Positions 38,761 to 49,704 of a stretch of 64,000 nucleotides of DNA are shown here, one piece after another; the stretch's first letter is position 1, and each line of letters opens with the position of its first letter. The notes below the pieces were generated by a model, which ran no database searches, was not told the DNA's origin, and saw only the letters and a list, made by a program, of their open reading frames with translations. The stretch is from Diplonema papillatum. Taxonomy: Eukaryota; Euglenozoa; Diplonemea; Diplonemida; Diplonemidae. The stretch is taken from the NCBI GenBank assembly GCA_030068145.1, contig JAPJBO010000170.1, forward strand, positions 186,001 to 250,000, in the 5' to 3' direction. Position numbers and translations under genes: made by a program.

Positions 38761-39279
38761 ACGAGCCGTTTGATCGACCTGCACACGCGGCAAGAGGACG
38801 AAGTATTTTTCCCGTACCTCCGCAAATGCGGACGGGCAGACCTGCACGTGCACAGCGACAAGCACCACCAGCAAGCTGTGATGCGACGGCAGCACTTGGT
38901 CCAGAAGATGAAGGGCGGCTACGACAAGAGCTTGATGGAGCCGCTCAAGCAACTCGTCGACGACTACATCATCCACATGGCTGGCGAAGAGCAGGAGATC
39001 GAGCCGCTGATGAACGAACTGACCGAATACAACGCCGACTCCCTGGCTCAGGCCGCGAAGCTTCTCGTCAAGTGCGACATGAATGAGCTGCTATCCCACG
39101 CGGTTCCCTTCACGACCTTCCAACTCTGCAAAACCGCGAGCTACGAAGATATCAAGCGCTATGCTAACATCCTCAAAGCCTCGACTACCCGAGAGGCGTA
39201 CGTCAGCGTCTCACGGGCTATGCTCATGAGCGCATTCGAGGCGAACCGGAAGTTCGCGGTGCAGCTGGTTGTCGAAAAC
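38761..39279 (+). CDS. Hemerythrin-domain protein, exon b
   Basis: Acceptor CCCGCGCAG (to 38760); donor GAAAAC|GTATGC at 39280; 173 codons, phase 0 both sides. Begins RLIDLHTRQEDEVFFPYL, the H-x(3-4)-E-D/E ligand helix of HHE domains, then SDKHHQQA (further His ligand) and YIIHMAGEEQEIEPLM, the closing H...E helix. These bind a non-haem di-iron or zinc centre; family members act in oxygen or iron sensing, NO repair or ubiquitin ligases. After the domain comes an all-helical segment (DSLAQAAKLLVK, SYEDIKRYANILK, EAYVSVSRAMLMSAF) of unknown role. No RING or CHY zinc fingers are visible, so a BRUTUS-type ligase is not supported. Confidence 0.85.
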
Positions 39280-39514
39280 GTATGCCGCCCCTTCAGCTTT
39301 TTCCTTCTCAGTGCCAGGACTGGCTGGTATCCGCGTAGATATGTGGTGCGAAGTCCCCCACTTACGTGCAACCACGACGAGCGTCTCGAAGGCCAGTGCG
39401 GGGTGGGATGGTCCGCGGCTGGAGTGGAGAGCCGTCCCTGCGGCTATTGTGTTTTGTGAGCAGTATTCCTCCCCTCCCGTGTTCTTCGGCACCGCTCCGC
39501 GCAACACCCCGCAG

Positions 39515-39892
39515 GTTCTTGCCAATTCGAGCACGGACACAGGCATCAGCCACGTTCCCATGTCGTCGTCGTACAGCACTCCTTCGCCTCCTCCGTCGGC
39601 ACCGAAGTCGCGGGTTGAAGTGGCGTGCTGGCTGGAGAACGACCGAGCTGGGATGTGGTCGTGGAAAGACGTTGCCATCGAGAGGAATGACACCGAGATT
39701 GACGCGTTGATTCGCGCGGAGCGCCTGCACCTCAAGCTCGCCGAACGCTTTGCGGAGACCCTTCGGCTAAAGCACGTGATGATTGAAGAGGAACCGAAGA
39801 AGCAAGAACAGACCATCTACTTCTTCATCGACAACCATTGGGAAATGGCCCGCCGGGCGCTCTTCGCGAAGCTGTACACGAGAATGCACAAG
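39515..39892 (+). CDS. Hemerythrin-domain protein, exon c
   Basis: Acceptor ACCCCGCAG (to 39514); donor CACAAG|GTCTGC at 39893; 126 codons, phase 0 both sides. Ser/Pro-rich linker (SSSYSTPSPPPSAPKS), then VEVACWLENDRAGMWSWKDV and a long charged helix (ALIRAERLHLKLAERFAETL), ending FFIDNHWEMARRALFAKLY. No domain name can be given. The gene continues downstream; a possible next exon starts at 40705. Confidence 0.75.
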
Positions 39893-41258
39893 GTCTGCCC
39901 ATCAGAAACAAGCCAAGCCAACAACACAGGAGGTCGTAGTGCGCACCACTACGACAGACCATGGAGCAGCAGGACACCGTGTCCAGGTGGGTAGCTTCAC
40001 CTCCCCGATGCGAGCTGATTGCTAGATGGATGCAGGCAACTGCACCTTTGTACCACCGACACCCTCTGGGTGCTTCCAGGTTACGCGCTATCGGGGGTTT
40101 GAAACATGATGATTAATATCAAAAGCCCGCACCCACGCGGCGTTGACTGTGGCTGGGTTTTGTAAGGGCTGCCTTGATGTTACTTTGATCAAACTTACAC
40201 TAAGCTGAAACCACTACGACAGACCACGGGATTCCCGCGATTTTTTCAGTACCAGCAACCTGGCGGGTTGCCCTTCAATGTTTATTGTGCCGGCTAAAAA
40301 ACCTGAATACGACGCAAGGTAAATACAACCGATCAACCGGCACGCTGCGTAGTGAGCCACCCATTCTCATCCTGTCTGACATCCAATCGGCTCGCGTCCC
40401 CCATCATGTGTAAATTTGTTGCATTAGTGTGATTGTCAGGCCTTCGACTACCCTGAGCAACGCACTATTCATTCCCCATCATGTGTTTTTGGACGAACAC
40501 CTGTACGTGGAGTCCGGCCTCAGCTGGAGTTAAAAAAGCAGGTGCCACACCCGCGTTTCGGGTGTCGATTTCCACGCATTTTGGCTAGCACACCGGCTCT
40601 TTGGGTGACTCGGGCACACCCTCTTTGCTGCTGAGGCTGGACCTTACCGTGTACGTTGTCGAAAACGAGGCCGAACACTAAGTTGACACGAACACACTAC
40701 ACAGGAGCGAGGCAAGCGCATGCACGTCGTCATTATCGACGCTAAGGAGCGGCGCACGCTTGTTAAAAGGGAAGGTGGCGCAGTGCGTGACGACCATTCG
40801 AACGACAGTGAATGATCCGGGGGAAGAAGGGGGGCAGCGTGGCTACAGAAAAAACTGGGTTGCCGCCGGTACTCATTTTCGAGAGGCGATGCGGGAAGAC
40901 CGCCCGTTGTGTTTTGTTATGGTGGAAAACCTCTGTGGCGAAAAAGACTTGGTGGTTCCCTACACGATGCACGAGTAAACGAGCACTAATACAGTACATG
41001 AACCGTACAATGTGAAACAACGAGTGAATTGACAAGTACACAACCGCAGCAAATTACTTGTAGTGTCACTAGTAACTGTAAGCTCAAAGCTGTTTCTAGT
41101 GACAAAGACAGTTTAGTAGTGCGTCGTGTACCGATCCCCTGCAGAATGCGTGGCGTTTTAGCGAACACACTTGCACGCCGGTTGTGAACCCCTACACACG
41201 ATCCCCTTGAGAAGGGTGAAAAGAAGCTCTTTCACCAAGCTCACTTCATTTTCTTTCG
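39893..41258. other. Intron/intergenic, otherwise nothing seen
   Basis: Apart from the 40705 exon candidate I see no gene or RNA here. ACCACTACGACAGACCA near 39943 recurs near 40211. Confidence 0.4.
40705..40772 (+). CDS. Possible further exon
   Basis: Acceptor CACTACACAG precedes ERGKRMHVVIIDAKERRTLV in phase 0, compatible with exon c. A beta-strand-like VVII followed by charged residues looks real but is too short to identify; the donor (GTGGCG at 40773) is weak. Read-through reaches a stop at 40814. Confidence 0.35.
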
Positions 41259-41410
41259 GATGCCGCGTCACTGCTGCTGTTTGCGCTCGGATCGGCGCCG
41301 CCTGGGCTGCCGCCTTACACCACTCGTTTGTTTGTAGAGTTCCGTTCTCATTCCAGTCTTGCTCCCGAACTAGAACGACACATACTACTACTGCTTTTTC
41401 TTATAGCCAC
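41259..41410 (+). repeat. Dispersed repeat R4, copy 1
   Basis: GCCGCGTCACTGCTG...GCGCTCGGATCGGCGCCG...ACTCGTTTGTTTGTA...CATACTACTACT matches 56875-57035 over ~150 bp. Confidence 0.7.
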
Positions 41411-42459
41411 TGAAGCGCCTGTGTAGGACCCTCTCATCATGATCAGTTGCCACCTGGGACCGCGTCCAGGATTTGAGTTCGGGGTAGTGCGGCCAACAAA
41501 AAAAACACTCTATTTTCCTTCTTCTTTCTCCTACTCTCGCGGTGTACGGGTCTTCTTGAATTTGGTCAGGGTATCAGCAATACGCAACCCTACCGTCAGT
41601 CTCACTCTCCGAGTCTTGGTCGTGCGTCTCTTGTGGATTCTGGAGCCGATGTATTTTCGGAGGTTTGGGTACCCCATCCCCCGGCCTTCAGGAGGATGCA
41701 TCATTCGGAATCGCTGTCGTTGGCGTCTATGGCGGGTCTTCTGCGTCAGAAAGCATCCTAGTCAGGGGATTAGCTTCTATATCCACATTTGGACTGTCCG
41801 AATTTGGAAAGGCCGGCGGGGAAAAGGAAGCAAAAAATGGCACTACACCGTCACCCAGGTCCCCGGCAGAGGTCGCCAATGTGCAATCCGAGGCACTCAG
41901 GGCCCAGCATTGTCGTGTAGATACGTCGCGTCGCGCTGTGTTGAGCCTACTCCTGAGTGAGCACGCAAAAAGCCGTTGGCGGTCCAAATTTGGAAAATGT
42001 GCCGGAAACCAAAGCTAATGCCCTGTCCTTTGTTCCAGCTTAAAGAAAAAAAAAGAAAAGCACCCTGGCAGCGGTTATTCTATGATCGCTGACGGGTCAA
42101 ATCTCAAACAACACTTCCCAGCACTCCTACTCGCTGCAGTGCAGTGGGTAGTCGGTCCCCTGTCCAGGGACAAAAGAAATAGCAACTTTTTTTCTTCGTG
42201 TGTGGTACTTTTTTATCACCAGTTTTCTGACCAAGAGTAGACGGGCGACCCGATGACCCCGTCCAAGCTAGATCGCTGGCAACCTTGTGCACACCCAAAC
42301 CCTTTTTTTCAAAGTTGTTGACAACGAACAAGTAAAAGAACAAAACTTTCAGGGTCAACCAGTTTTCCGGCAACTGGTTTTCGAACCGTGAAAAACCACC
42401 CCCAAGCTAGTACCCTGCAGCAGTTTTCCTGAACTTCTTGCCTCGGGCTCATTTGGACC
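41411..42459. other. Intergenic, repeat debris
   Basis: No gene. GAGTTCGGGGTAGTGCGG at 41474 is shared with 26250. The ORF at 41665-42018 has no recognisable domain. Confidence 0.4.
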
Positions 42460-42960
42460 CTCAAGCTTTGCTGCACTCGCAATTTCCTGCCAACTAAAAG
42501 TCAGTCACTTACTGCGGCACCATTGTGGAGAGCCTACCGTAAGTTAGGTATGTCGACAATGGCCGAAACCACCAATGACCAACAATTAAGGTACCCACCG
42601 ATCCTCTTACCTCGTGTAACCACCACTCTTACGACACTCAGAGCACAAAGGATATCTTCCCATAACGACGAAGGTCACCCGGAGACTTTAAAACCCCGGA
42701 GTTTCAAGCGAACTTTCACTCTAAAAGAAAACACAAATAACGCTAGAAAACCGCGAACTACGCCAGACCATTGAACCGCACTTGCTTGTGCCGAAAACTA
42801 TACAAAATCCCCGAAAATGCTTCATGCCGTAACATGGCATGAACCCGCAAAGAAACACACCCGAACAAAACAACTTTTTTTCGGGGGAGTTGCTGGTTGC
42901 TCCTGTGGTCTTTGACCCCCCCCCCCCATCATACATGCATCAAACATGCATGCGAGGCAG
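42460..42960 (+). repeat. Dispersed repeat R5, copy 1
   Basis: CATGGCATGAACCCGCAAAG...GAACAAAACAA...GTTGCTGGTTGCTCCTGTGG recurs at 43430-43495 and partly at 56455-56570. The sub-block CCGGAGACTTTAAAACCCCGGAGTTTCAAGCGAAC (written here in parts: CCGGAGACTTTAAAACCCC, then AAGCGAACTTTCACTCT) also occurs near 45718, 54544 and 59041. Confidence 0.6.
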
Positions 42961-43299
42961 TGTTCTGCCTAAACATTAAACTAAGTTTTCTCCCCACCGC
43001 AAAGCCACACGCACGCGCATTTGCAGTGTTTGTTGGCCCTGCGAGCTGTTTTTTGCTCTTGGACCACTACTGCACGATGAACAAGAACGCCTCGTTGCTG
43101 CACAGCTGGCTGCCTGCTATCGTATATTGGCGACGCACCTATCAAAGGGCATCCGCGCCGGGCTAGGCTGCGGAAAACAAGAATAAAGCGGAACGAAACA
43201 AGAGTGCGCGTACTCGATGGGAGAGTATACCCGACCTGGATTGATATGGTTTGAAGGGGTGGGGGGCGTTCGGGAGGCCGCTGTCCGGACCTCTTACCT

Positions 43300-43520
43300 C
43301 GGGCTTACGACCGCACTCGTTGTGCGTGCTAACCAGAAAGGTAAAATGGGGGCAAGCAAGACCAACAACTGCATTACTTGTGCTGAAGAGGCTAGAAAAC
43401 TCCCATATCACACCATGCCGTCGTGATAGGACATGAGCCTGCAAAATAAGATCGCCCGAACACTGTGGTGCTGGTTGCTCCTGTGGTCTTTGTGTGTTTT
43501 GTACTTGGCCAACAGGTTCA
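43300..43520 (+). repeat. Dispersed repeat R5, copy 2
   Basis: CGCACTCGTTGTGCGTGCTAAC..GAAAGG and ACATGAGCCTGCAAAATAAG match 56465-56570, and GGTTGCTCCTGTGGTCTTTG matches 42895. Confidence 0.6.
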
Positions 43521-45919
43521 CCGCCCCCACACGCCAAGCCCGCCTTTCGGTTCAGTTCTTTCGGAACTTCTTTCATTTCGTTGACGAAGTTCTTGAGCAC
43601 TTTCTCTCTTTTTAGCACTGTCCACCCTGCCCTTGAACCGCTTCACTCGTCTTCCTCGAGGCACGGGTCTTGCCATAGCTGGCCATCATTTTCCCTCCTT
43701 AGACTAGCCCCAGATATTGATGTTGTTGTTGCAACTAAGATAACCCGATACCGAAAGGATGTTGAGCCGACATGAACCCCGTTCGTCGCGCATGGTGACA
43801 CTTTCTGTTTTTTTTTGTCACGACGGCGAAGCGCGTAGTGTCAAGTGAGAGACCAGCATACAGTCACACGAAAGGAGTTGGCGGCAAGTATGTAGACAAC
43901 CGGACGTTCCTGGTGTCAGCATGTACAGCGGTCAGAAGTCTTAATCGACGGCAAGTGTGTCAACTGGAAATCCCCGTCGGCGACAGAAATGAGTCGATCA
44001 CAAGTGTTTCTAACGGTGACAGCACGTGCAGCCCATCAAAGTCCCTGTTGCTGACAGCGAGCAGTATGCAGTCGACCAGAAGTTCCTATCGACCGCAGCT
44101 GTGCGAAGGGCCAACCCACCATCGCGTTCTCTGCGTTGATCCATTGTGGCAGCAGCTCTTGGTGTCCATCTTCGACGTGAAGTGTTTTTCTCAAATTGAG
44201 TACAGCTGCTGCCACTGCACTGTTTGCCCACCCCTGTTCGAAAAGGAAAGCTCAAGCAGAGAGCGTGTCAGTTAGACTTTGTGCATCCCGGAAACCCTCC
44301 CCCTCCTTTTGCACTTTTGACCGGCACATGACGGCAAGGCGACCCTATGTCCAGCCGACCCTTTCGGGTGCAAACGCACCGGCGTCCTGTCAGGTTGGTG
44401 AATTGCTTCTTTTAGCATCTCCGTTACGCAAACAGTGGACAGGCACGATGCGTGTACTGGTCATCGTCATCACACAGTGCGGTGACGTGGCAACCTCTCC
44501 TGGGTTCCTGTATCGCAGGGTGACCTGGGTTCAGACCTTTTGCCATTATTCAGTATCCACTTGGCACTCATACTACGAGTTCTCGTCACAGGAGGTAACA
44601 GCACGTGCTGGGATGAGAAAGGCGTGATGGTGCTGCTTCCAGTGGATCTTGGTTTCTTCTTCCTCATTCGTGTGTCTTGTGTGCTCCATGTATTCAGAAC
44701 CGGTTTGCGAAATGTTCCGCCACACTGTGCCAGTTGGTCAGAGGCAATGCGTGCAGCCATGTCCCGTAGGTCTGAGAGGTGAGGCATCTCAGCATACGAC
44801 AGACCCCCGGCCCTGGCTCCCAGTGGCACGCCCCCCCATGTCGGACAATGTGTCCGCCAAAGTCTAACGAACGCATTCCCACATTCAAAAAGAAGAAACG
44901 AGCAAAGTAGCTTAGCTGTATGTTCCGGGGGGGGGACTTACGGGGCTGAATTTACCCCCCTCACAGACTTAGACGAAAAATGAGGTGTGTAGAGAATAGT
45001 TGGACGTAGGCGGCGTGTTTTGGTGGTTGCCCACGGAAAAGGAAAAAGCGAAGAATGCAGCTCTTGTCAACGACTCAATCCAAAAAAAACCCCGCAACTT
45101 CTGGTCAATTCAGCCAATGGAGGGGGTAAACGACCCTCCGAAAAGAAGTTCGGAGGTCCTCCACCCCGATACGGAAGGGAAGGGGGTAAAAAGGGGGGTA
45201 AAAAAGCGGACTTTTCAGTGATCGTACACATTCCCCAGGATGCGGGGAACCTGAAGCACTTGTGCCAACGAGAATCCACGTCGAAGCTCAAGGTGAGCAA
45301 GTTATTTCGGTTTACTCATTCTGAAAAAGCTGAAGCCCGCCATCTGTGTGCCAGACCAATCGCAACAGATGCGCTTGGTCCAGAGGAGGTTTCTTAGGAG
45401 GGTGCAACATGTACCTGCAGCGTGCGTAACGTTCGAGACTTTCCGTTGACTATAGTAAGACACCCCCAAACACTTAACTACGATTCCACCCTCCCCCCAG
45501 AAAATGGTTCGAACAAGGGCTCAAGCAGGTGACCTGAAAACAACACCACATGCGGGCGTACACACATATTGATCACAAGAGTACTAGACCAGAAGGAACA
45601 GCAAGCTAGGCACGAGTAAAAGAATCCGCCAGTTTCCAGGGGGTCGTGCAAATACGAATGACACCAAACGTACTCCCGCCATTCTCTCGCTCGTGTACCT
45701 GCCACGCGTTGCAAACCCGGAGACTTTATAATCCCGGAGTCCCAAGCTCTCAAGCGAACAGTTACTCTGAAGAAAAAGGAGAAACCATTCGACCCCTGCT
45801 TCAACTTACCGTGCGTGATCCGATCACCATTATTGTCTTGCCTCGAAGTAACGGAAGAGCTACGCGGGTGGGAGGCCGAAGCAAATTGTCTTCGCCATCG
45901 GAGAGTGTTGGTTGAGCGC
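43521..45919. other. Intergenic, no confirmed gene
   Basis: Only short ORFs. A short open stretch at 45219-45293 (VIVHIPQDAGNLKHLCQ, then a GTGAGC donor) looks exon-like on either strand but cannot be identified. Confidence 0.4.
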
Positions 45920-46095
45920 TGCAATCACTAGGCGTAGTGCTATGTGTAGGAAAGTACCCTGCAATCACGTGGTGTTAGGCGTAGTGCTACATGTAGGACA
46001 ATGCCCCCGCAATCTCGCGGTGGTCCCTGTTGCGCTACGTAGGGCAGTACCCTGCTATCACGTGGTGTTAGGTATAGTGCTACGTGTAGGAAGCG
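45920..46095 (+). repeat. Three tandem ~60-bp repeats
   Basis: Units contain GTAGTGCTA(T/C)(G/A)TGTAGGA and TACCCTGC.ATCACGTGGTGTTAGG. Related words occur near 59990. Confidence 0.75.
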
Positions 46096-46264
46096 TGTGT
46101 TCGTATGCATCCATCAGCAACACATACAACATGCTATACATGCTACGTGGAGTATGGGCAGGAGATTCTGTTTGGATTTCCTCTCATTCTGCACTTAATC
46201 GATGCGATGCGAGTAAGTGCCGCCGGGCTGGTGGACGGGCAGAGCCGCGGCCCCACGTTTCTAT

Positions 46265-46628
46265 TTTGTACAAGCACCTGCTTTGAAGGAAGTACTCGAA
46301 GAGGGCCGCCAGTTGCAAAAGTGTCAAATATAGTGCTGTAGACGGTGACTCCCCGCATTTGCAACAAAAGTCCAAATCTCAAAGTCGCAAAGGGGGCGTG
46401 CTGTCCGATGTGCCCTGAGTAGCTCACGCATTCCTCTAGACTGGGTTCTGGCTTAGAGGCGTTCAGCCATAATCCATCCAGTGGTAGCATCACGGCACTG
46501 TCCGATCGAACAACCGTAGATACCAGGGACTAGAAACGGGAGTTCCTCTCGTACTACCCCGTATTGCTGTCGCCCACACGAAACACAGGAAAAATAGGGT
46601 CCAGCGGCGGGCGTAAGCGTTCAACGCG
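46265..46628 (+). repeat. Dispersed repeat R1, split copy
   Basis: The 5' part (TACAAGCACCTGCTTTGAAGG) is at 46268-46340 and the 3' part (CCCACACGAAACACAGG... GGCGGGCGTAAGCGTTCAAC) at 46573-46625, with about 230 bp of other sequence between. Confidence 0.7.
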
Positions 46629-46739
46629 AGGCCGAGAACGCATTCCTACCGAACGTGAACTCGGTGTCGGTCGCAAGAACTCCAGAAAAGACGAGACACA
46701 TAGGAAAATTAAGCTGTCTAATACCGTATGCGGGTTTAA

Positions 46740-46807
46740 TACGAAACGTGTAAATGTTTCTTAGCTACTTTTTTGGCCAAAGTGTTTCTTAATTAACACG
46801 TTTCGTA
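46740..46807. repeat. Inverted repeat, 12-bp perfect arms
   Basis: TACGAAACGTGT (46740-46751) and ACACGTTTCGTA (46796-46807) with a 44-base centre. Confidence 0.85.
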
Positions 46808-46904
46808 CTAAAAACATGGGGTCTGACGTACTTAGTGAAATTTGAAAACTGTTGAAACCCCATGATGATCCCCCATTTTTGTTCGAGCCTTTGAGCTGGA
46901 AAAA

Positions 46905-47390
46905 CGTATCAGCTCCAATCGTCTTGTTGACATCCTCGAGCGTCCGTTTCTATGAACCAAAAGTCGGTGTCGGCGGAAAAGACCGTTGCAAGGTGGCTGA
47001 CTATCTTGCTTCCACAAAAGTCAGAAAGCGAGCAAGATACAACGCATCTTCGGAGCGACCGGTCAGTTGTTACAAGCATCCAGTGCCAACCACGAGTTCC
47101 TGACACGCTAGTGTTCACGAAGGTGTTCATTAGGCGGGCACGCGTCAGTGACGGCAGGGTAAGCCGGTCGTATGGAAGGGCAGCAAGCAAAGGCGGAGTT
47201 GCCCTTTTTTAAAGAAGGAGTAAAGCCTCTCCAGGTGATTACCATACAGCTTCTTCTCGTGCTCGCCAGCCCCAAGACTAGCATGAACCGCATCCACCTC
47301 CACAGCAACGCATTCATCGTTTGCCAGTTCTTCAAGCTCTTGGTCAAAATCAGCGAAGTCAGAACGTTGATGCAACTGCGCATTCACTCA
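46905..47390 (-). pseudogene. Decayed Ulp1-like (C48) cysteine peptidase fragment
   Basis: Minus strand, two overlapping frames. The first (47387-47145) gives LEELANDECVAVEVDAVHA and LRLCLLPFHTTGLP; the second (47190-46909) gives GWHWMLVTTDRSL, then FWFIETDARGCQQDDWS and a TGA. H-W...D...Q-Q-D-D is the order of Ulp1/SENP peptidases, where the next residues should be the catalytic Cys-Gly; here a stop codon takes that place. It lies immediately 3' (on the minus strand) of the R3 copy B frame and is probably the same former transposon gene. Confidence 0.4.
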
Positions 47391-47462
47391 GTACGAGACA
47401 TTCGTTGAAGTTGCGATGGAGTTCGGCGAGAACGTTGTCCCCGCAACCGGTGGCCTGGGGCA

Positions 47463-47890
47463 GTGTTAACACTTTACCGCAACCGAAGTCGCGAACCGGG
47501 TTCAGCTTGCACTGCAAAAACAGCATAATTGTGTCTTGCGCACGAGCGCGGAAATCCGCCACCCACCATTCGGTTAGAACACAATTGCGAAGCTTACTAC
47601 AAACGGATAGTGTTACAAAGGCGAACGAATCATGCGAGAACCTATGGAGGGGCCCCTCGACAGCTTTCAGAACACGGCATAGTAAGTCAAGAGACGGATA
47701 AGCGTGCGCGCATTCTACTCCTGTTTGATCTGCATTTTCCACCTTTCCCCCCTTTCTTTGATCTGCTGGGTGTATTTGCGGAACTATGCAAGTTCCGCAA
47801 ACAAATGCAAAATGTATCGAATAAACGAATGAAAGCTAGAAGGTACAAACGAAGACCAGTTTCAGTTTGCTCTGGGGGCAGGTTTGATGT
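47463..47890 (-). repeat. Dispersed repeat R3, copy B (left arm of fold-back)
   Basis: Closest to a complete frame: the minus strand runs without shift from VENADQTGVECAHAYPSLDL through KLRNCVLTEWWVADFRARAQ to RDFGCGKVL. It is in inverted orientation to copy C, and the match extends to GCTCTGGGGGCAGGTTT at 47869-47885. Confidence 0.8.
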
Positions 47891-48002
47891 CATCTGGGGG
47901 GTTTTCTAAAGCCAGGTACCTCGGCTTCAGGTCGGCTGCATCAGTGTTGGCTTTCGACATACTTCTGTGTGGGTTCGGTGGACCGCCCAAGATTGTACCC
48001 CC

Positions 48003-48325
48003 AAAACTCGACCAAAATTTTGACCAAATTTTTGACCAAAATTTTGACCAAATTTTTGATCAAAAATTTGGTCAAAAATTTGGTCAAAAATTTGGTCAAA
48101 AATTTGGTCAAAAATTTGGTCAAAAATTTGGTCAAAAATTTGGTCAAAAATTTGGTCAAAAATTTGGTCAAAAATTTGGTCAAAAATTTGGTCAAAAATT
48201 TGGTCAAAAATTTGGTCAAAAATTTGGTCAAAAATTTGGTCAAAAATTTGGTCAAAAATTTGGTCAAAAATTTGGTCAAAAATTTGTCAAAAATTTGGTC
48301 AAAAATTTGGCCAAATTTTTGACAC
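48003..48325 (+). repeat. 12-bp satellite GGTCAAAAATTT, about 25 copies, inverted at its start
   Basis: Units before 48060 read TTTTTGACCAAA and those after it read the complement, switching at TTTTTGATCAAAAATTT. It sits between inverted copies B and C. The Phe/Leu/Lys/Gln repeat ORFs on both strands are products of the 12-bp period. Confidence 0.95.
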
Positions 48326-48334
48326 ACAGCAAAC

Positions 48335-48870
48335 CTGCCCCCAGAGCAAACTGGAACTGGTCTTAGTTTGTACTTTCTAGCTTTCATTCGATACGTTTGC
48401 AGTAGTCCCGCAAATACACCCAGCAGATCAAAGAAAGGGGGAAAGGTGGAAAATGCAGATCAAACGGGAGTAGAATGTGCGCACGCTTATCCGTCTCTTG
48501 ACTTACTATGCCGTGTTCTGAAAGCTGTCGAGGGGCCCCTCCATAGGTTCTCGCATGATTCGTTCGCCTTTGTAACACTATCCGTTTGTAGTAAGCTTCG
48601 CAATTGTGTTCTTGCAATATCTAACCGAATGGTGGGTGGCGGATTTCCGCGCTCGTGCGCAAGACACAATTATGCTGCTTTTGCAGTGCAAGCTGAACCC
48701 GGTTCGCGACTTCGGTCGCGGTAAAGTGTTACAAAGTCTTCGGCTTTCAGATCCGGATACGCGTATGCAACAGATAGTTAGAGGTCACTTGAAGGATACC
48801 CGTGTGCAGCGTTCGAAAGAGTTTGCGTATCTGGAGTCTTATTTTTTTGGGGGGAAGGCCCTTTTGACCC
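48335..48870 (+). repeat. Dispersed repeat R3, copy C (right arm of fold-back)
   Basis: Reverse complement of copy B from 48335 to about 48735; beyond that it matches copy A to its satellite-side end (GATCCGGATACGCGTATGC, CAGCGTTCGAAAGAGTTTGC). It has a small insertion at 48615 that shifts the conserved frame. Confidence 0.8.
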
Positions 48871-49409
48871 TGTATTTTTTGAGAAGATTTTTGAAACAGC
48901 CCGAAGATATTCGTCGATTCCTGATATTCGTCCAGCGTAATGGTTGTCCAGATTACTGACCGTGAGAAAGGGTTCCAAGTACATGCTGTCAATTCTGTCT
49001 GAGTGCGCGACGCAGTTTCCCGATAGCCACCGCGTGCCTTCTGTGCCAGGGGTCGAATACGTTTACTTGCTGACCGGTGCTAACGTTGTAGAAGGCCCAC
49101 CTATCAGCCTAGCAGCTCCACAAGGTTCGTTTCGTTAAGGCAACTCATGATCACTTCGGTGTGAGGGTACTAGTCCTGCTAGAAACTACTTGTGGCCGCC
49201 TGCTCCGTTGTGTGGTCTTCTCTCCGTACAGTGTTCCACCCTTGCGTTCAGTTCGCGCTTCCTGAGGGCACAAAGACAGTTGATGACTTCAGGAAGGAAT
49301 CAGCCATTCTTGCGATGTACTGAGGAGAGCTGCCACCTTGTTGTTAGCCTACCGTCCTCCCCGGTTCTGGGTTCGGTTCGGTTTCAAAACCGACCCCAAA
49401 ACCGAACCC
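48871..49409. other. No confirmed gene
   Basis: Continuation of the copy C frame (RRFLKQPEDIRRFLIFVQ) to a stop at 48957, then non-coding. May be the tail of the same transposon gene. Confidence 0.35.
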
Positions 49410-49610
49410 TTCCAGAATTTGGGACCCAAATTCTGGACCCAAATTCTGGACCCAAATTTGGGACCCAAATTTTGGACCCAAATTTTGGACCCAAATTTTG
49501 GACCCAAATTCTGGACCCAAATTCTGGACCCAAATTTTGGACCCAAATTTTGGACCCAAATTTTGGACCCAAAATTTTGACCCAAATTTCAGACCCAAAT
49601 TTTGGACCTG
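49410..49610 (+). repeat. 13-14-bp satellite ACCCAAATTTTGG
   Basis: About 14 units of GGACCCAAATT(T/C)T. Distinct from, but similar in style to, the satellites at 36220 and 48003. Confidence 0.9.
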
Positions 49611-49640
49611 CCCTAAAAACCCGGTTCAAAACAAGTTTGG

Positions 49641-49704
49641 TGCCCTTATATCCCGAACCGGGATATAAGGGCACAAATTTGTTTTGACCGGGATATAAGG
49701 GCAT
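49641..49704. repeat. Perfect 15-bp hairpin plus a third arm
   Basis: TGCCCTTATATCCCG (49641-49655) pairs with CGGGATATAAGGGCA (49659-49673), loop AAC; the right arm is repeated at 49690-49704. Confidence 0.9.

Noticed and set aside
47884-48387. Phe-Gly-Gln-Lys and Leu-Thr-Lys-Phe repeat ORFs
   Set aside because: A 12-bp satellite is open in most frames; not a gene.
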